Shown here piece after piece: positions 1 through 12,513 of a DNA stretch of 64,000 nucleotides. The translations under genes were made by a program, and so were the position numbers. Numbering within the stretch: position 1 is the first letter of the stretch; each line of letters opens with the position of its first letter. Origin of the DNA: Lutjanus erythropterus (taxonomy: Eukaryota > Chordata > Actinopteri > Lutjaniformes > Lutjanidae); the NCBI GenBank assembly GCA_020091685.1, contig CM034613.1:17318932-17382931 (forward strand), in the 5' to 3' direction. The notes under the pieces are model-generated. The model was not told the DNA's origin. It did no database searches and saw only the letters and a program-made list of their open reading frames with translations.

Positions 1-3000
1 CAACTTGGGAAGCCAGAAGATCTCAGAACTCACTGGAAAACTTTGGCCTTTAGCTGTTGTGGCTTGAGAACGACAAAGTGGTGCCATGACTTCTAAAAGC
101 TGATGGATGAAATGAATCCAAATGAAAGATGGAGAGAGAAACATCTGTCCATTCATGCTTGACCACAAAACAGCGGGATGGTGCATTCAGAGCCCAAAAC
201 CGTGTTGCAATGATCACATGCAAGTGACTGTGGTGACTGACTGTTCTGACTAATATGTGACAACATCGCACATTTCCAGACAGTCTCTCCATGGAGACAT
301 GCATAGCGTTGCACTCTGTTGTACACATGTGACAGAAATAGTTATGTAAGCAATGAAAAAGCGAAAAAAAGAGCTTGAGAGAGAAGTTCAGACCCTGCTC
401 GCTTTCTCACCTCTGCCCAGCCGGCCAATTGCTGCATAAAATGGCTGTAAATGTCAGATTGTCGGTTTCAGAAAGTTACAGGAATGGCCGGACGTAGCCC
501 CCTCCCCTGATTCCAACATCGGAAAGGTGTGGGAGTGAGAGGGTTCTAAAGCTTTTCAACCATCCAACAAACACTTCTGACAGAGTATAGTGGGAACCAG
601 GACTGACCCAGACTAGTCAGCTAGTAGTCATCAGTTCATTAATTATTTAATTATTTAAATATGTATACTTGGGTTACAAACTGAGTGCTTGTTAAATGTT
701 AATGGCAATGATACTGAATGTGCTGGAGCAAGGAAACGGAACATTTAGTTAATTTATAGCCTTGTTGTTCAAAACATGGAAATAAATCATTTCCAACATC
801 ACAAGGACAAATACTTTCAGACGTATCAACACAATGGATGATGTATACTTACACGTTAACTCGGTGATTTGCTAACTCGTACTACGCACCGTGTCGTCAT
901 CATCTGGTCGGAGCCGCTTTATAGTTTATAATAATTAGCCTAAAACTGGAAAAGCAGAAAAGTTGGTAGTGTTGAAGTTTCAGCAAAAAAAAAGTTAGTG
1001 ATTAGGAGTGAGGGTGACAGTTGATGTGGAAACAAAGTAAGAATCTGACCCAGCAGTTCTCTATCAAAATCAACCAGTCTGCCAGTACCTCAAACTCTAT
1101 TTTTTTGCAGCTGCTTCACCCTCTGAGAGCCATAGATTGAGGTGCATGTGGTTTTTTTTTTCTCTAAACCCTCCCTGGTACAGACAGCCGTTAGACTTAA
1201 GTGCTAAACCATGTCTGTGCAAAGATAAGTCACACCACTAAGCCTGAGGATCAACAGTCAAGAGCTTTTCTTGCTCTCTAGCAGAAGGGACAAGTGTCCA
1301 TCTGCTTTTTGGTGGCTTTGGATCTTTCTCTAAAGATTAAAAACATAAAAAAAAGTTTTGGGCTGTTGTGTTTACAGGCATACACAATAGTTTCCAGAAC
1401 TTTTCACTTCTTATATAACACTTTTTGTTTAAAGTTTGCCAATGCTGCAAACTTGGATTTTCTCTCTTGAATGAATATGAAATATTTATTTTAACTTACC
1501 TTATTGTTACTGGAATATGACGTTTTGAATGTACCCATTGATTCTTTTGAATCGAAATAAACAACTTTTTTCTCAATGTTGATCCCCAGAAATTATCCCA
1601 AACTAGACAAATGCCACCAAAACACGAAAATATTACTTTTTTTCTAACAGCACTACAATCTGAATTTGCTCATTTGAGTATCAATAATCCCAAAGCATAA
1701 CTCTATCCGTACAAGTCAAAGCATACTCGGTATGTTCCTCGTTTAGGCTCTGCTGCTTTTATGTTTGCCTCAAGGACTCTTGAGAGAAGGGGCTGGGTTA
1801 AAAGACGGTCAAAGGTCACTCTTTGAAGAGTTGGTGCATCTGCGCCTGTCCCCGGACGCCCCTCCAAACTGCCATGGTGATTGTCACCTTGAAAGCCCTC
1901 CTGCTGTTTCACGGTTAACACTACCTGCTGAACAAAGGACAAGCAGAGGATACATCATTAGCAACCTGCTGGTGAATGTAATAGGTTTCTTTTTACAATG
2001 AGCGTTTGCATTTTCCTGCTGTGTTCAAAACATTAAATCTCACATTGTTTCGGGTAGGGACAGCAAAGTCAGCATTTTTATCTCAGAAGTGATATTTCCA
2101 CCAGCACCATACATGACAAAACCAACACGCTCTGACTCCGACTCAGTGGTCCTGCGATACAAACTATGATGTATTAGGTACCTCTGTAGCTTCAGTTTTT
2201 GGTCAAGTTAACAAAAATACATATGCAATATCTGGGTAGACTTTAGTCACAAGACCTACTTTGCTATGTTTAGGATTGCATAAGGAAAACATCATAAGTA
2301 CCTTACCTACATAAGTTCCTGGACACAAAGACCAGTCTCCTGGTCAAAGTCCTGTGTTTGTGTGACCCATCCATCCACAACACCTCCTCCATACACAGAC
2401 TCACATCCCGTCTCCTACTATTGTGACTCACTGGATGTATTTTGCAGGTGTAAGTCTGCATAGTCCCATATCTGTGTTTTCAAAGTCCTCAGGAAACAAC
2501 AACAGCCTTGCGTTAGAAAATGGCAAATTAGAGTCTGAGACACTAATGTTATGAATGTAGACATGCTAGCAACTGCTACCTTTTTTTTTTTCTTTTTTTT
2601 TTTGCTTAACAATGGCGTGGTTTCTCTTTCTCTCCTGTAGTATTTGATTGACTGATCAGTACTTTTTCAGTTGTTTCTCATTTTTTTGGTGCCAGGTTGG
2701 TGTACTCTTTGGTACTTTTGGTTTATACAGCAAGGTTTAGTAATCAAACTTATATACTGTATATCTTTCCAGTAGCTGAATGTTTTCCTTGTCTATGAAT
2801 AATATATGAACAAACCTTCCCTTCTTTCATGGGCTAATAACAAATATTCCAATATCTCTGCCTCTTGAACAGAACTCTGCCTGCAATACTGCAATGCACT
2901 GAGGTAAAACGATCTCTAGCAGAGAAATGGTACAAAATTGAACAACGAGACAAACATGAACAAAATGTATAACAAATCTATCCGAGGACTTTGGTTTCCA

Positions 3001-3790
3001 GTTACAAAGTAGTTACCATCACTGATACAACCCCTGATCTCAACATTTAGCAGAAAAAGAATTACCGCCAAATGGGTCCTGATTGCTCGTGACAGATTGC
3101 TTGAATCCGTCAGCATTAAGGTTACTGAGAGGCCCCTGTACAAGCCAGGTCGTCCCTTGTAGATTACACAAGTACAGTCAGCTGCTCTCCGGTGATGGTT
3201 TCCTGGCCCAGAGTGGGGACAGCCGTATTGATTCTGTCCCCCTCTTCAATCCATTATCAGGCCTCTATCAGGACAGCCAGGAAGCCTGCGGTTATCTGAT
3301 TTCTCATTTTATAAGCAGGCTGGAAAACAGCCACCAAACTTTGCAATTATAATGGGGTGGTCTCTGTGTCAGTGTTTTCCCTCATGACACTCACACAACA
3401 ACACAATCATCGCTTTTACTCGATTTTTTCACCCCATACACATTCATACATTCATAAACACATTCACAGAGCTGTATTGTTATTCTGGTATTGTTGATAG
3501 CAAAGACGAGTAGTTAGCGACTCCTACATTCCTGAAGCCTGGTGTCTTAATTGCACTGCTAAGTCTGGTAATTGCTTTATAATGACTTTGTCTCAGCTTT
3601 GCTCTCTTTGTAGTTTGATTTCCTTGATGAGGCACTTTTCATAGCTCAGGGTATTTTCCCCCAAGAGTGTAACCAAAACGAAAATCAAAGCGTCTGAGTC
3701 TGACCAAGCTTCCTAATTGTAGCTGCTGGTGTTTCTTAGAAAAGGATTTTTATTTATTTGCCGCTGCTTTATTCCCACAAGAAAATCTAT
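1..3790. other. 3' flank of dok7, no gene recognised
   Basis: AT-rich sequence with many A and T runs. No open frame is longer than about 96 codons on either strand, and none resembles a known protein or has convincing flanking splice sites. The most GC-rich patch is about 1765-1925, whose short frames on both strands match nothing I know. I expected vertebrate neighbours of DOK7 such as LRPAP1 or the intronless ADRA2C and found neither. Confidence 0.6.
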
Positions 3791-3794
3791 TAAA

Positions 3795-4130
3795 AAAATA
3801 GTCTATACAGTTAGAGAAATAGCTAATCATTATGGGAAATGCATTTTTTTTTGTCTTCTTTGTAAGAGAGGATGAGAGATTAAAATCACTCCAGTCTGAG
3901 TATTAAGTATGGAGCTGGAGATGCAAGGCGATTGGCTTAGTTAAACATAAAGACTGGAAACAGGGGAGAAAGCTAGCTTAGCTCTGTCAGATGGTCAGTT
4001 TAAGAGAAATTCTCTGTAGCGGAATAGAAACAAATAAATAATGACAGGATCCTTAGTTGTGACTTTCAAAACCTTACAAGGTTTACTGTGTGTGCAGCCT
4101 AGTTATCAAGGACACTAACACTTCTCAGAA
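3795..4130 (+). repeat. Interspersed fish repeat, AGCATAAAGACTGG family
   Basis: The core at about 3934-3976 (TTAGTTAAACATAAAGACTGG, then an AGGGGAGAAAGCTAGC-like stretch) recurs in this window at 36890-37110 and 53905-54035 in the same sense, and at 9822-9935 and 37650-37745 in the opposite sense. Several unlinked, diverged copies of one core mark a dispersed repeat. No coding capacity is seen. Confidence 0.65.
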
Positions 4131-7100
4131 GTAGCTAGTAGTAAATAGGAAAAACTTAGGCTACAACATTTAATTAACTCAACCCAAAACCACAAATTGT
4201 CATTTTGGGCATGAATTCAGCAAACATGATACATGTTTAATGAGCTTTAGAGGTGCTGGTAGGTGGATTTTTGAACTTTGGAGTGAATCAGGCTGCCTTT
4301 CCCCTTGCTTCCAGTCTGTACCAAACCAAGTAACGATATTTTGCACGGCAGCCCAAAAATGATTTTTCCACACAAGCTTACATTGTGAAAGAGATGTCTG
4401 GAAATGAGGGTTACATTTTGTCAGCATCGCAACCCCTGTGAAATGACTTTGTTTCGCTATCAGGACTTTGATCCATTTAGTCTGACCCACAGAGACGTCA
4501 TGTCACTGTGAGAGCAGGTAACACAGAGCATCACTGTTCCTCCACACTGATCAAAACCACAGCAAACAGAGCAGCACATCATCTTACTGCAAAAATACTA
4601 ATATTTTAAACAGTTTGTTCCCATTTACACATTTACACAAGACTCATAATAAGATGTTAACACCACTATATTTAGTAAAACTATCAGGATTTCTTTTTGC
4701 AACTAACAGCACTCTACATTTTGATGCAATTAATGCTACACTTGTAAAGATTCATTCACTGCATTATCTTGTATTACATCATATCATATCATATTGTGAC
4801 AGAGCTGAAACATATCGAACCGAATCGTTGGCCATTTAAAAATTCATAAGACATATCGTATCGTTGAACATGTATCGAGATACGTACTTGAATCGGTCTC
4901 AGTCAGTGAGATACACACCCTTACTGATCAAGTAACTTTACACAGTTTTGTAGTATATTTACCTTGCCTGCCCTCTCTCCCTGTCTCTCTGTAAATCTAC
5001 ATTAGTTTTCAGATCCCGTTTTGTTAAACTGAACATCCTTCTTGACAGTTGGGGCACAAAATTTGCACCACCCACCAGCCATATGCTCGTAATGCAAGCG
5101 GCTGCTAGATTTGCTTCACACAACATCCCAAAAAAAACAATGATAATCCTTTATTTTATTTTATTTATTCATTTGTTTTTTTCCTTATGTGACCATATGT
5201 CTCTTCAGTGCTGTGGAGATAAGCTAACTTCACTTTTGTAATACATCATTCCTTTGCCTCTGTTGAGAGCTACTCTTTTAATTAGGGCTGGGCAGATCAA
5301 TTCTGCAGGATCGATGCGATTCTTACAAGCTACTCATTTGGTATTGATTCCTTTAAAAAAAAAAAAAACTACTGATAATAATATTGTCTAGGTCTAAATA
5401 CAAGCGTGTTTGGCCACATCACTTTCTTTAAACAGCCCTGACATATTTAACTGACCTGTGTCACATGACTGTGGAAACCTATGAGACACGAGAGCCAAGT
5501 GAGAGATGGGAAAAAGGAAATGTAACATGTTCTGATGCAACTAGTGACCTGTAGATAAAAATAGAGCGAAATTCACTATTTGTGAAAAGAAAGTTCCACG
5601 CAGCAGCAACACGAGTGACCTCTTCAAACATTAAACATCCTGAAAGTTACGTGGAGGCTAAACAAAAACAAGGAAATAATTATTTATTTTATTATCATTT
5701 TTATTATAGTACTTCTGTAAAAGTGTAAGAGTATTTTTTACACTTATTAGCATAGTCATTTTTATTGAATTGCACTCATATTTGCCTTTGGAATATATTT
5801 TTTTATTAATGGTCAACATTTGCCATGTGATTTTACCATGATCCTTCTCATCCCCATCCCGATTTATTGGCATCTGTCTTTCATGCGTACTTCATAAATT
5901 CCTTGTGACAAATGATTAACAGATGACCAATGACTGGTGACAGCAAAACATAATGACAGCTACATCTTCCAGAAATGGTGGCACCACTCCAGTATTCTCT
6001 GAAATTCCAATTACCTCTACACACATCAATATAAGAGTCGGGAAAAAAACCCAAACATTATTCTTTGCTTACAGTGACATAAATACATATATTGACATTT
6101 TCCTCATGTAACCTGGTTTATAAGTGTTGCAATGGTGCCATCAAAAATATCATTACTTGTGGATCTCCTATGACATAACGATCAATACTGGTGGCTATAG
6201 ACACTCATTACAGTTTTATTATATAAGACACATTTACTACGTCTCTCATGGATCAACTGCTGCGTGAGTCTGCAGTGAAAGCTAATCAATGTGGAATATG
6301 ACTGTGGTTTCTGTCTTTTACTCTCACACCACCATGTCAATATGCCTACTGTAAGTGAACTCCCATTATCTTTAATCAACATGACACGTCAATATCCCCC
6401 AGTGAAGCTATGCATCAAAATATATTTGTTACAATCATCCACGAGAGCGTTCATTACAAACTGTTAGAGGTGCCATCTCGCCGCGTAGGTCCATCATTCA
6501 AATCTGTTTGTTTGAGGTGGCATGCTGTGACTACTCCCACTCATCCCCTCTTGTGTGCAAGTGAAGAGAAGAGGGAGAAAAGACGAGAGATTTAAGTGGC
6601 TTTTAAAGCACTGCACTTTGAATAAATTGTCATTTAAATAAAAGCCGCTCTGAGTTCCCGATGCATCGCGCTATTCTTACAACAATGGCTCCATAATTAT
6701 GTGACAATAATGAAGGGTTTACACGCTGAATCTTCACCTGCTTCTCCCACGTTTATGTTTACTCAGGTGTATAATCACCACAGGGGGCGGGTGGGTCATG
6801 TCCCCTCCAGTATATGAACTATATATATATGCCTGCCTGCTGGCTTATATTAACTGCCTTATTAATGCAGGAAAGACCAAAATGACATACAGTGGAAATG
6901 TTAAGGCTCATTTATGCAAAAATAGGTCAGTTTCAAACAATATAACTGTAACTGCTCACGTACCACCATGTGTCTTTTACGTGAGCAACAACGTTAAGCA
7001 ATACACCCACTAGAGGGCGCCACTCAGAGTCACAAAAGTTGCCCCATGTAAGAAGAAGATGACAAAAAATTATCTTATACCATTGATTAGCATTCATATT

Positions 7101-8861
7101 TTTTCTGAAGAAAGGTTCTCTGTTGTCCAGCAGAAGTGGGATAATTCTGCTGAGAAAGCTAAGGTTATTAACGTTCCATATATTATATATCTGTCTCAGG
7201 GGAAGTGAGCCACTTCAGGATTTGTTTTGCATCCTTTCAAATCCTGCTCAAATTCTCTCCATCTGTTGAATAACAGACTCATGTTTTCGTTCATGCTCTA
7301 TCGCTGTCCCTTTAGCTTGTTTTTGTTCTTTGATTAATTCTTTCCTTTGTCTGTTTGCTGATCTTGCCCCGGTATCAGCCATAACCGCAAAATATTACAT
7401 CAAATAAAATTTGCTAAAGAAAAATGTCCTGCTTCCTTTTAACTAGCTAATACATCACTTGCTGTGAAAGAGCCGGGGAAAATGTAAACACCTGCTTGCT
7501 TGTCGGAAACGGTTTTGTCTGATTTAGTGAGGAATCAAACCTGGTGATTAAGAAAAACTATATAGTCAGTCTTCTCAATGATGGTCTTGTTTGCTTATGT
7601 CAGTCATATAGAGGCATCAGTATGAAATTGAGACTGTTTTATAACCAGTAAAAACTCCTTGTAACTGGCTTAAATCATCTCTGATAAAAGAAAAAGAAAA
7701 TAATTTGAACAATTTCTGTTTATGTGCTTGTGGATTCTTTATTCTGTTGTGTTCAAGGATGAAGATAAAAGGCTGAAAATATGGTAAACTGAAGGATAAA
7801 CAAGATATTTGAGGTTTTCTAATGAAATACCCTGACGTGACCGTGTGCCTTCACCTCAGCTGAATGTTTAGAGGAACTGCTGAACATAACTGCACATGGC
7901 AAATTAATTGTGCAGAGGAAATAGCATATTTATTCACTTGAAATCATCCAAATAAATAAAAGGCTGTATGGAAAAAACGACACAGCGTTCAGTAACAAGA
8001 ATGAGGCTGTTTTCTTTCTTTTTTTTTCCACTTCACGGCAGCTTTTATACTACTCTGCATCCTCTTGTCTGCACACTGTGGACTCGTGGTGGTAAACAAT
8101 CTAAACAAATCTGCAGAGAAAATACTGACAGCTGCTAATTCAGAGTACGGACAGATGAGACAGAAGGATAGACATGTACACTATCTGAAACATGATGCAT
8201 CATTGTTCAGAAAAACACCATAAAGGAGGAAGCAATAAACCTGTAGGAGTTACGCCTGTGTGCTTGTGATTCACTTTTGTTTACTGATGCGTCTTCCTGT
8301 TTTTTTGTTTTTTGTTTTTGTCGATTTTTGTAAACTCCTCTGGCACACTCTCTTAGTGCTACTTTGTTGTCTTTTTTGTGGGGGCAGAGAATTACAGAAA
8401 TAGAACCAAAGTTGCACTGAAGCAATGCCCAGACTGAGGACTTAACCTTGAGTACTCAATAGTATTCTTGATATTTTTATCACTCCATTCATCTGACTCC
8501 AAGTGATGCATGTTTGAGCACATCAAGGATGAAGCAAAACTAAAGCACTGACGTCTGATGTTTTGTGGTGAGTGTTGTTAGTAGTGTGTGTGGTCAAATG
8601 ACCTCTGCTTAACTTCTGTGGCTTAGTCACTGCGTTATTCAACAGTTTACACAATAGGCTATTTATTATTTATATAGTTAGAAACAGAATTCAGTCGATT
8701 AAAGTAGAAACTTTACTGTGGAGCAGTTTTGTTTGTTTTCAAGGATGTTTGACTGCCTCCTCACACATTTATGACTTCTCAAGGACTTGTCAAAGTCTTT
8801 GCAGACCAGCAGTAGCTGGAGATCATTCACAGCGACCCCCGTCTACAAAATGAATGAGATT
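4131..8861. other. Intergenic, old repeat fragments only
   Basis: No gene recognised. At 4786-4920 there is a decayed fragment rich in ATATCG/AATCG, like the repeat remnants at 46455-46560 and 50330-50470. At 5284-5350 a GGGCTGGGCAGATCAAT fragment resembles another common fish repeat. The frame at 4490-4200 (minus, 96 codons) has no recognisable domain. Confidence 0.5.
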
Positions 8862-9042
8862 TTAAAGGGATAGTTTGGATTATTTGATCTGAAGTCTGAC
8901 TGAAGCCAAGCAATGTGCTGCTGTGGACATGTCAGCAAAGGTGTTTTAGCCACTTAAAAAAGTCCACCTAAAAAAATCAGTGTGCACTATACACTGACTG
9001 TAAATACAACCCTACATCAAATAATCCAAACTGTCCCTTTAA
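8862..9042. mobile_element. Short TTAA-flanked MITE, copy 1
   Basis: A 181 bp element. It begins TTAAAGGGATAGTTTGGATT and ends with the near-perfect inverted copy (TCAAATAATCCAAACTGTCC then CTTTAA). TTAA lies at both outer edges, consistent with a TTAA target duplication as in piggyBac-like or Kolobok-like elements. Related copies are at 42580-42771 and 48886-49110. It is non-coding. Confidence 0.8.
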
Positions 9043-11939
9043 TGTGGCCTATCATATTTCTCTGTGGTTGACAATGTTGTCATAGTGACTGACTGCTCGT
9101 GTTTTGTGTTGCTGCCGTCAAGTTCATGCACTGATGTTGCACTGAACAATTTGCCATCAGCCCCTAAATCAGCTCAGTTTTCTTTGTTACATGATTTCTA
9201 TATCGTAAATAAGAACGACCGAGTCAGAAATAAATGGACTAACTGTCTGAGCCGTGTCTGCCTCAGTTTTGTGAGGCCCATCATGTGACACAGTTTATTC
9301 CTGATTAAAGGTATGATGCTTAAACCTTTAATATGTAACGTCCGCATTAAAACGCTAGACATCGTATGTATTTAGTTGAGTTGCGTACTTCCATTATCCC
9401 AAATGTTTCCAACAATATTCAAACACAGAAATCTGTCATTTATTCTTGGAAACGACGTGTTTCCAGCTAGTTGCTGGTTCCTACAACTTTGTGGAAAACA
9501 TGAGATACGTCAGATATATCAGTGAATGAGGATGAAAGTCAACACGCTGACTAAACGTATTGTGAATAAACATTAATAGAACCTCCTCCATGAGCATCAT
9601 TTCTGCCTGAGTCATATCATATAGAGTTTCATCTGCAATAGTGGTTGTTTAAAAGTGAAGAAAACAACTCCCATGATCCCACGCTACTTCACAACATCAT
9701 CACACGACATCCTTTGTTATTGTTTTAATGTGAGAGAGACCTTGAGCATTAGACTTTACATTTTGTGCATTTAATAAGTGAGCCTTGGAGTCGCTGGTAG
9801 CCATATTTTTCAAAGCCAAGTTGAGCATTTATGCTAAGCTAACTGGCTGCAGCTTCATATTTACCTTGTAGACGTCAGCGAGTGGTTTCAATCTTCTCAC
9901 TCTTAGAAAGAAAGCAAAAAAGTATATTTAAGAGATGACAGACATGTAAGAAGATTAACCCCACACATCTCGAAAAACTCTAGTGACGAGGAAGGAAGCG
10001 AGGAAAAGTACAGCACAGAACCAGAGACGTGAGATCAGAGGACAACCTGAGTGAATGATCCACAGCTAGTTCCGCTTTGGATGGAGAACAGGAGTGTAGC
10101 TACCAGATGAGATGAGTGAACCTGTCTCGCATTAAAGCTTCCCTCCTGGATTAGCGGTGTCATCATAACATTGTCAGATTTGTACAAGAGTATTACTGTA
10201 TCTGCACATGAGTGGAGTCACAGAGATAATCTTACCAACATTTTGCTGAGCAATGATTATCTGTTTCCCCAGCCTACACCACTGAAACTTTGTGAGTCAT
10301 CTCTGAAATATCAAGCCTGGTGTGTGTTGAGTGTCTCATTTGATTCTTCCTTGAAGAGCTAATCAAAGGCCACGTTCTCTACTCTGCACAGACGTGTCGG
10401 TTTCCCCTTCAGTTTACTGAAAAGCCCAGCGGGAAGGAGGAAGACGTTAGGCAGGTGAACTCTCATGACAAAAGCCGCTGATTTTTTATTTTCTGCACTT
10501 TTAACCCCATCAAAGTCTGCGCTCCAGAGAGGCATTAATTAAATAATTATCTTTGAGGACATCAGGTAATAATCACGCACAGAGGAAGCTCATATGAAGT
10601 CCACAGCAGAGCAGAAAGGAGACAGAATATAATATCATGTGGGGTCATTTGACCATTCAACCAACCAGAAAGATAATAGTGTGTTTTCATGAGTGGGTCA
10701 CACTCTGTCAGTGTGTGTCAGACTTAATGTAACACAGCGCCAAGACCTCTGCTCTGGTCCCACTCCTGCTGACGCTCTATCCCACAGGTACGGATCAGAC
10801 TCTCAAAGCTTCCGCGTTTCAGGGTGTCAGGGTTTTGTTTTAGGGGGCGCTAAGTGCCACGTGCCCCATGTTGTGGTACAAAATGCATATGAGGGTGTAG
10901 ACTAGTTGTCATAGTTCTGTCAGTGTTCTTGTAGACGAGTTTCTTAAAAACAGAGAGGCACTTCATTGTGGAACTGTTGTCTTTTTTATATTTCGGTATA
11001 AAAAGTGTGGCCAGATGTGTCGAGGGATTGTTGTTGAGAGCTGCCTCTTGTTCTTGGTGGCAGGTGGTGTTTATTTTTCTTCCAGACAGCAGCACCTTGT
11101 AGAGATGCTCCACACGCAGCCCTTCACTTAATCCCTGCAGACTAGTTGTAACAAGGGTACAAATTGCAAATGTAGTGCAGTAAAATCTAGATTACTGGCT
11201 CAAAAATATACTTGAGTAAAGAGTCAAATTACAGTCGATAAAGGATCATGATGAATATATTTCTAAGTCGAAACAGAAAGTTTTATAAGTCAACATACAG
11301 TGCAAACCTTACTGTTTTCTTTGTTGTGGACTGTTTAATTGCGGATTTCTCTATCAAAACATCTTAAAATATGTTTAATATTATTCATTCTAATGAGGGG
11401 AAGCCACTCAAATCAAAAGAACGCCCCAAGAAATGGCAATCAACACAAAATGCAAAACCACAGGGCTGGAAAAGCAGGAAGGAATCAGATGCTGCTCAAA
11501 ATCATCGACACTTTTCCAATCCACCTCGCATCCTTTTAGGAAAACATAACTTTTTTTTGCCCAAAAAATCAGCAACTCATTTATGGATCATTTGTATCAT
11601 GCTGAGTTGCCTCCCACTGTGTCACACAACCTCTCACTGTGATAGCTGCTCTGCATTTTAAATCAGCTTTTCTTACATTTCTGACTTCCTGCAAAACACA
11701 GAAACACAGACTGAAGGATTACGAAAACAAATTAAGGGGAGTTTTATGTTAAGTTAATTAAACCATAGAAATGTGTGATATTGACCCTCCGTAAGTCCCG
11801 CCTCTTTTGGAACCTCAGTCAACTTCCTCCTTTCCGGTTTCCTGTACTTAAATATGCTGTGTATGAGCTTGGCTCATCTATGTTGAAAAAAAAAACAAAT
11901 TTTGAAGATGTTGCTGGGAGACCTGTAAAAGCGGCATAT
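9043..11939. other. Intergenic with antisense repeat fragment
   Basis: No gene recognised. Positions 9822-9935 hold an antisense copy of the AGCATAAAGACTGG family (TTTATGCTAAGCTAACTGGC at its start). Positions 11140-11240 resemble a fragment of the ACTTGAGTAAA repeat described at 35025-35480. The overlapping frames at 11339-11661 (66 and 96 codons) look like chance. Confidence 0.5.
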
Positions 11940-12157
11940 GTTAATATGTTAATAAGCTAGCTAATGTTAACAAAATGCTAGCTAACAAGTTGGCCATCCA
12001 TTGTTAACTAGTTAGTGTTTTACTCTGTAGCAAGATGGTAGCTAATGAGCTCGCTAATATACACCAATCATTAGCTAGCTAGTTAGAACTGAGAGCTAAT
12101 GTGGGCAAAATGCTAGCTAACTACCTGCTACCAAAATGCTAGCTAACTACCTGCTAC
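11940..12157. repeat. Degenerate GCTAGCTAAC minisatellite
   Basis: Many imperfect copies of GCTAGCTAAC or AGCTAATG, including two nearly identical neighbouring units reading AAAATGCTAGCTAACTACCT at about 12108-12150. It abuts the TATG microsatellite, so the two may have expanded together. Confidence 0.7.
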
Positions 12158-12160
12158 CTA

Positions 12161-12196
<36 letters not shown>

Positions 12197-12206
12197 TGTA
12201 TATGTA

Positions 12207-12243
<37 letters not shown>

Positions 12244-12322
12244 ATGTGTATGTGTATATGTATGTGTATATATGTATGTATGTATGTATGTATGTGTATA
12301 TATGTATGTATGTATGTATTTG

Positions 12323-12355
<33 letters not shown>

Positions 12356-12356
12356 G

Positions 12357-12389
<33 letters not shown>

Positions 12390-12390
12390 G

Positions 12391-12423
<33 letters not shown>

Positions 12424-12424
12424 G

Positions 12425-12457
<33 letters not shown>

Positions 12458-12458
12458 G

Positions 12459-12491
<33 letters not shown>

Positions 12492-12513
12492 GTATATATG
12501 TATATGTATGTAT
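12158..12513. repeat. Long (TATG)n microsatellite with higher-order structure
   Basis: About 355 bp of TATG, TGTATA and TATATG units. The 3' two-thirds show a higher-order period: blocks of four to six TATG units separated by a TGTGTATATA spacer. All overlapping open frames here (poly Cys/Met/Tyr/Val or Thr/Tyr/Ile/His) are artefacts of the repeat. Confidence 0.95.

Noticed and set aside
4200-4490. 96-codon minus-strand frame
   Set aside because: Composition and context are those of intergenic or repeat-derived DNA; no domain and no splice support.
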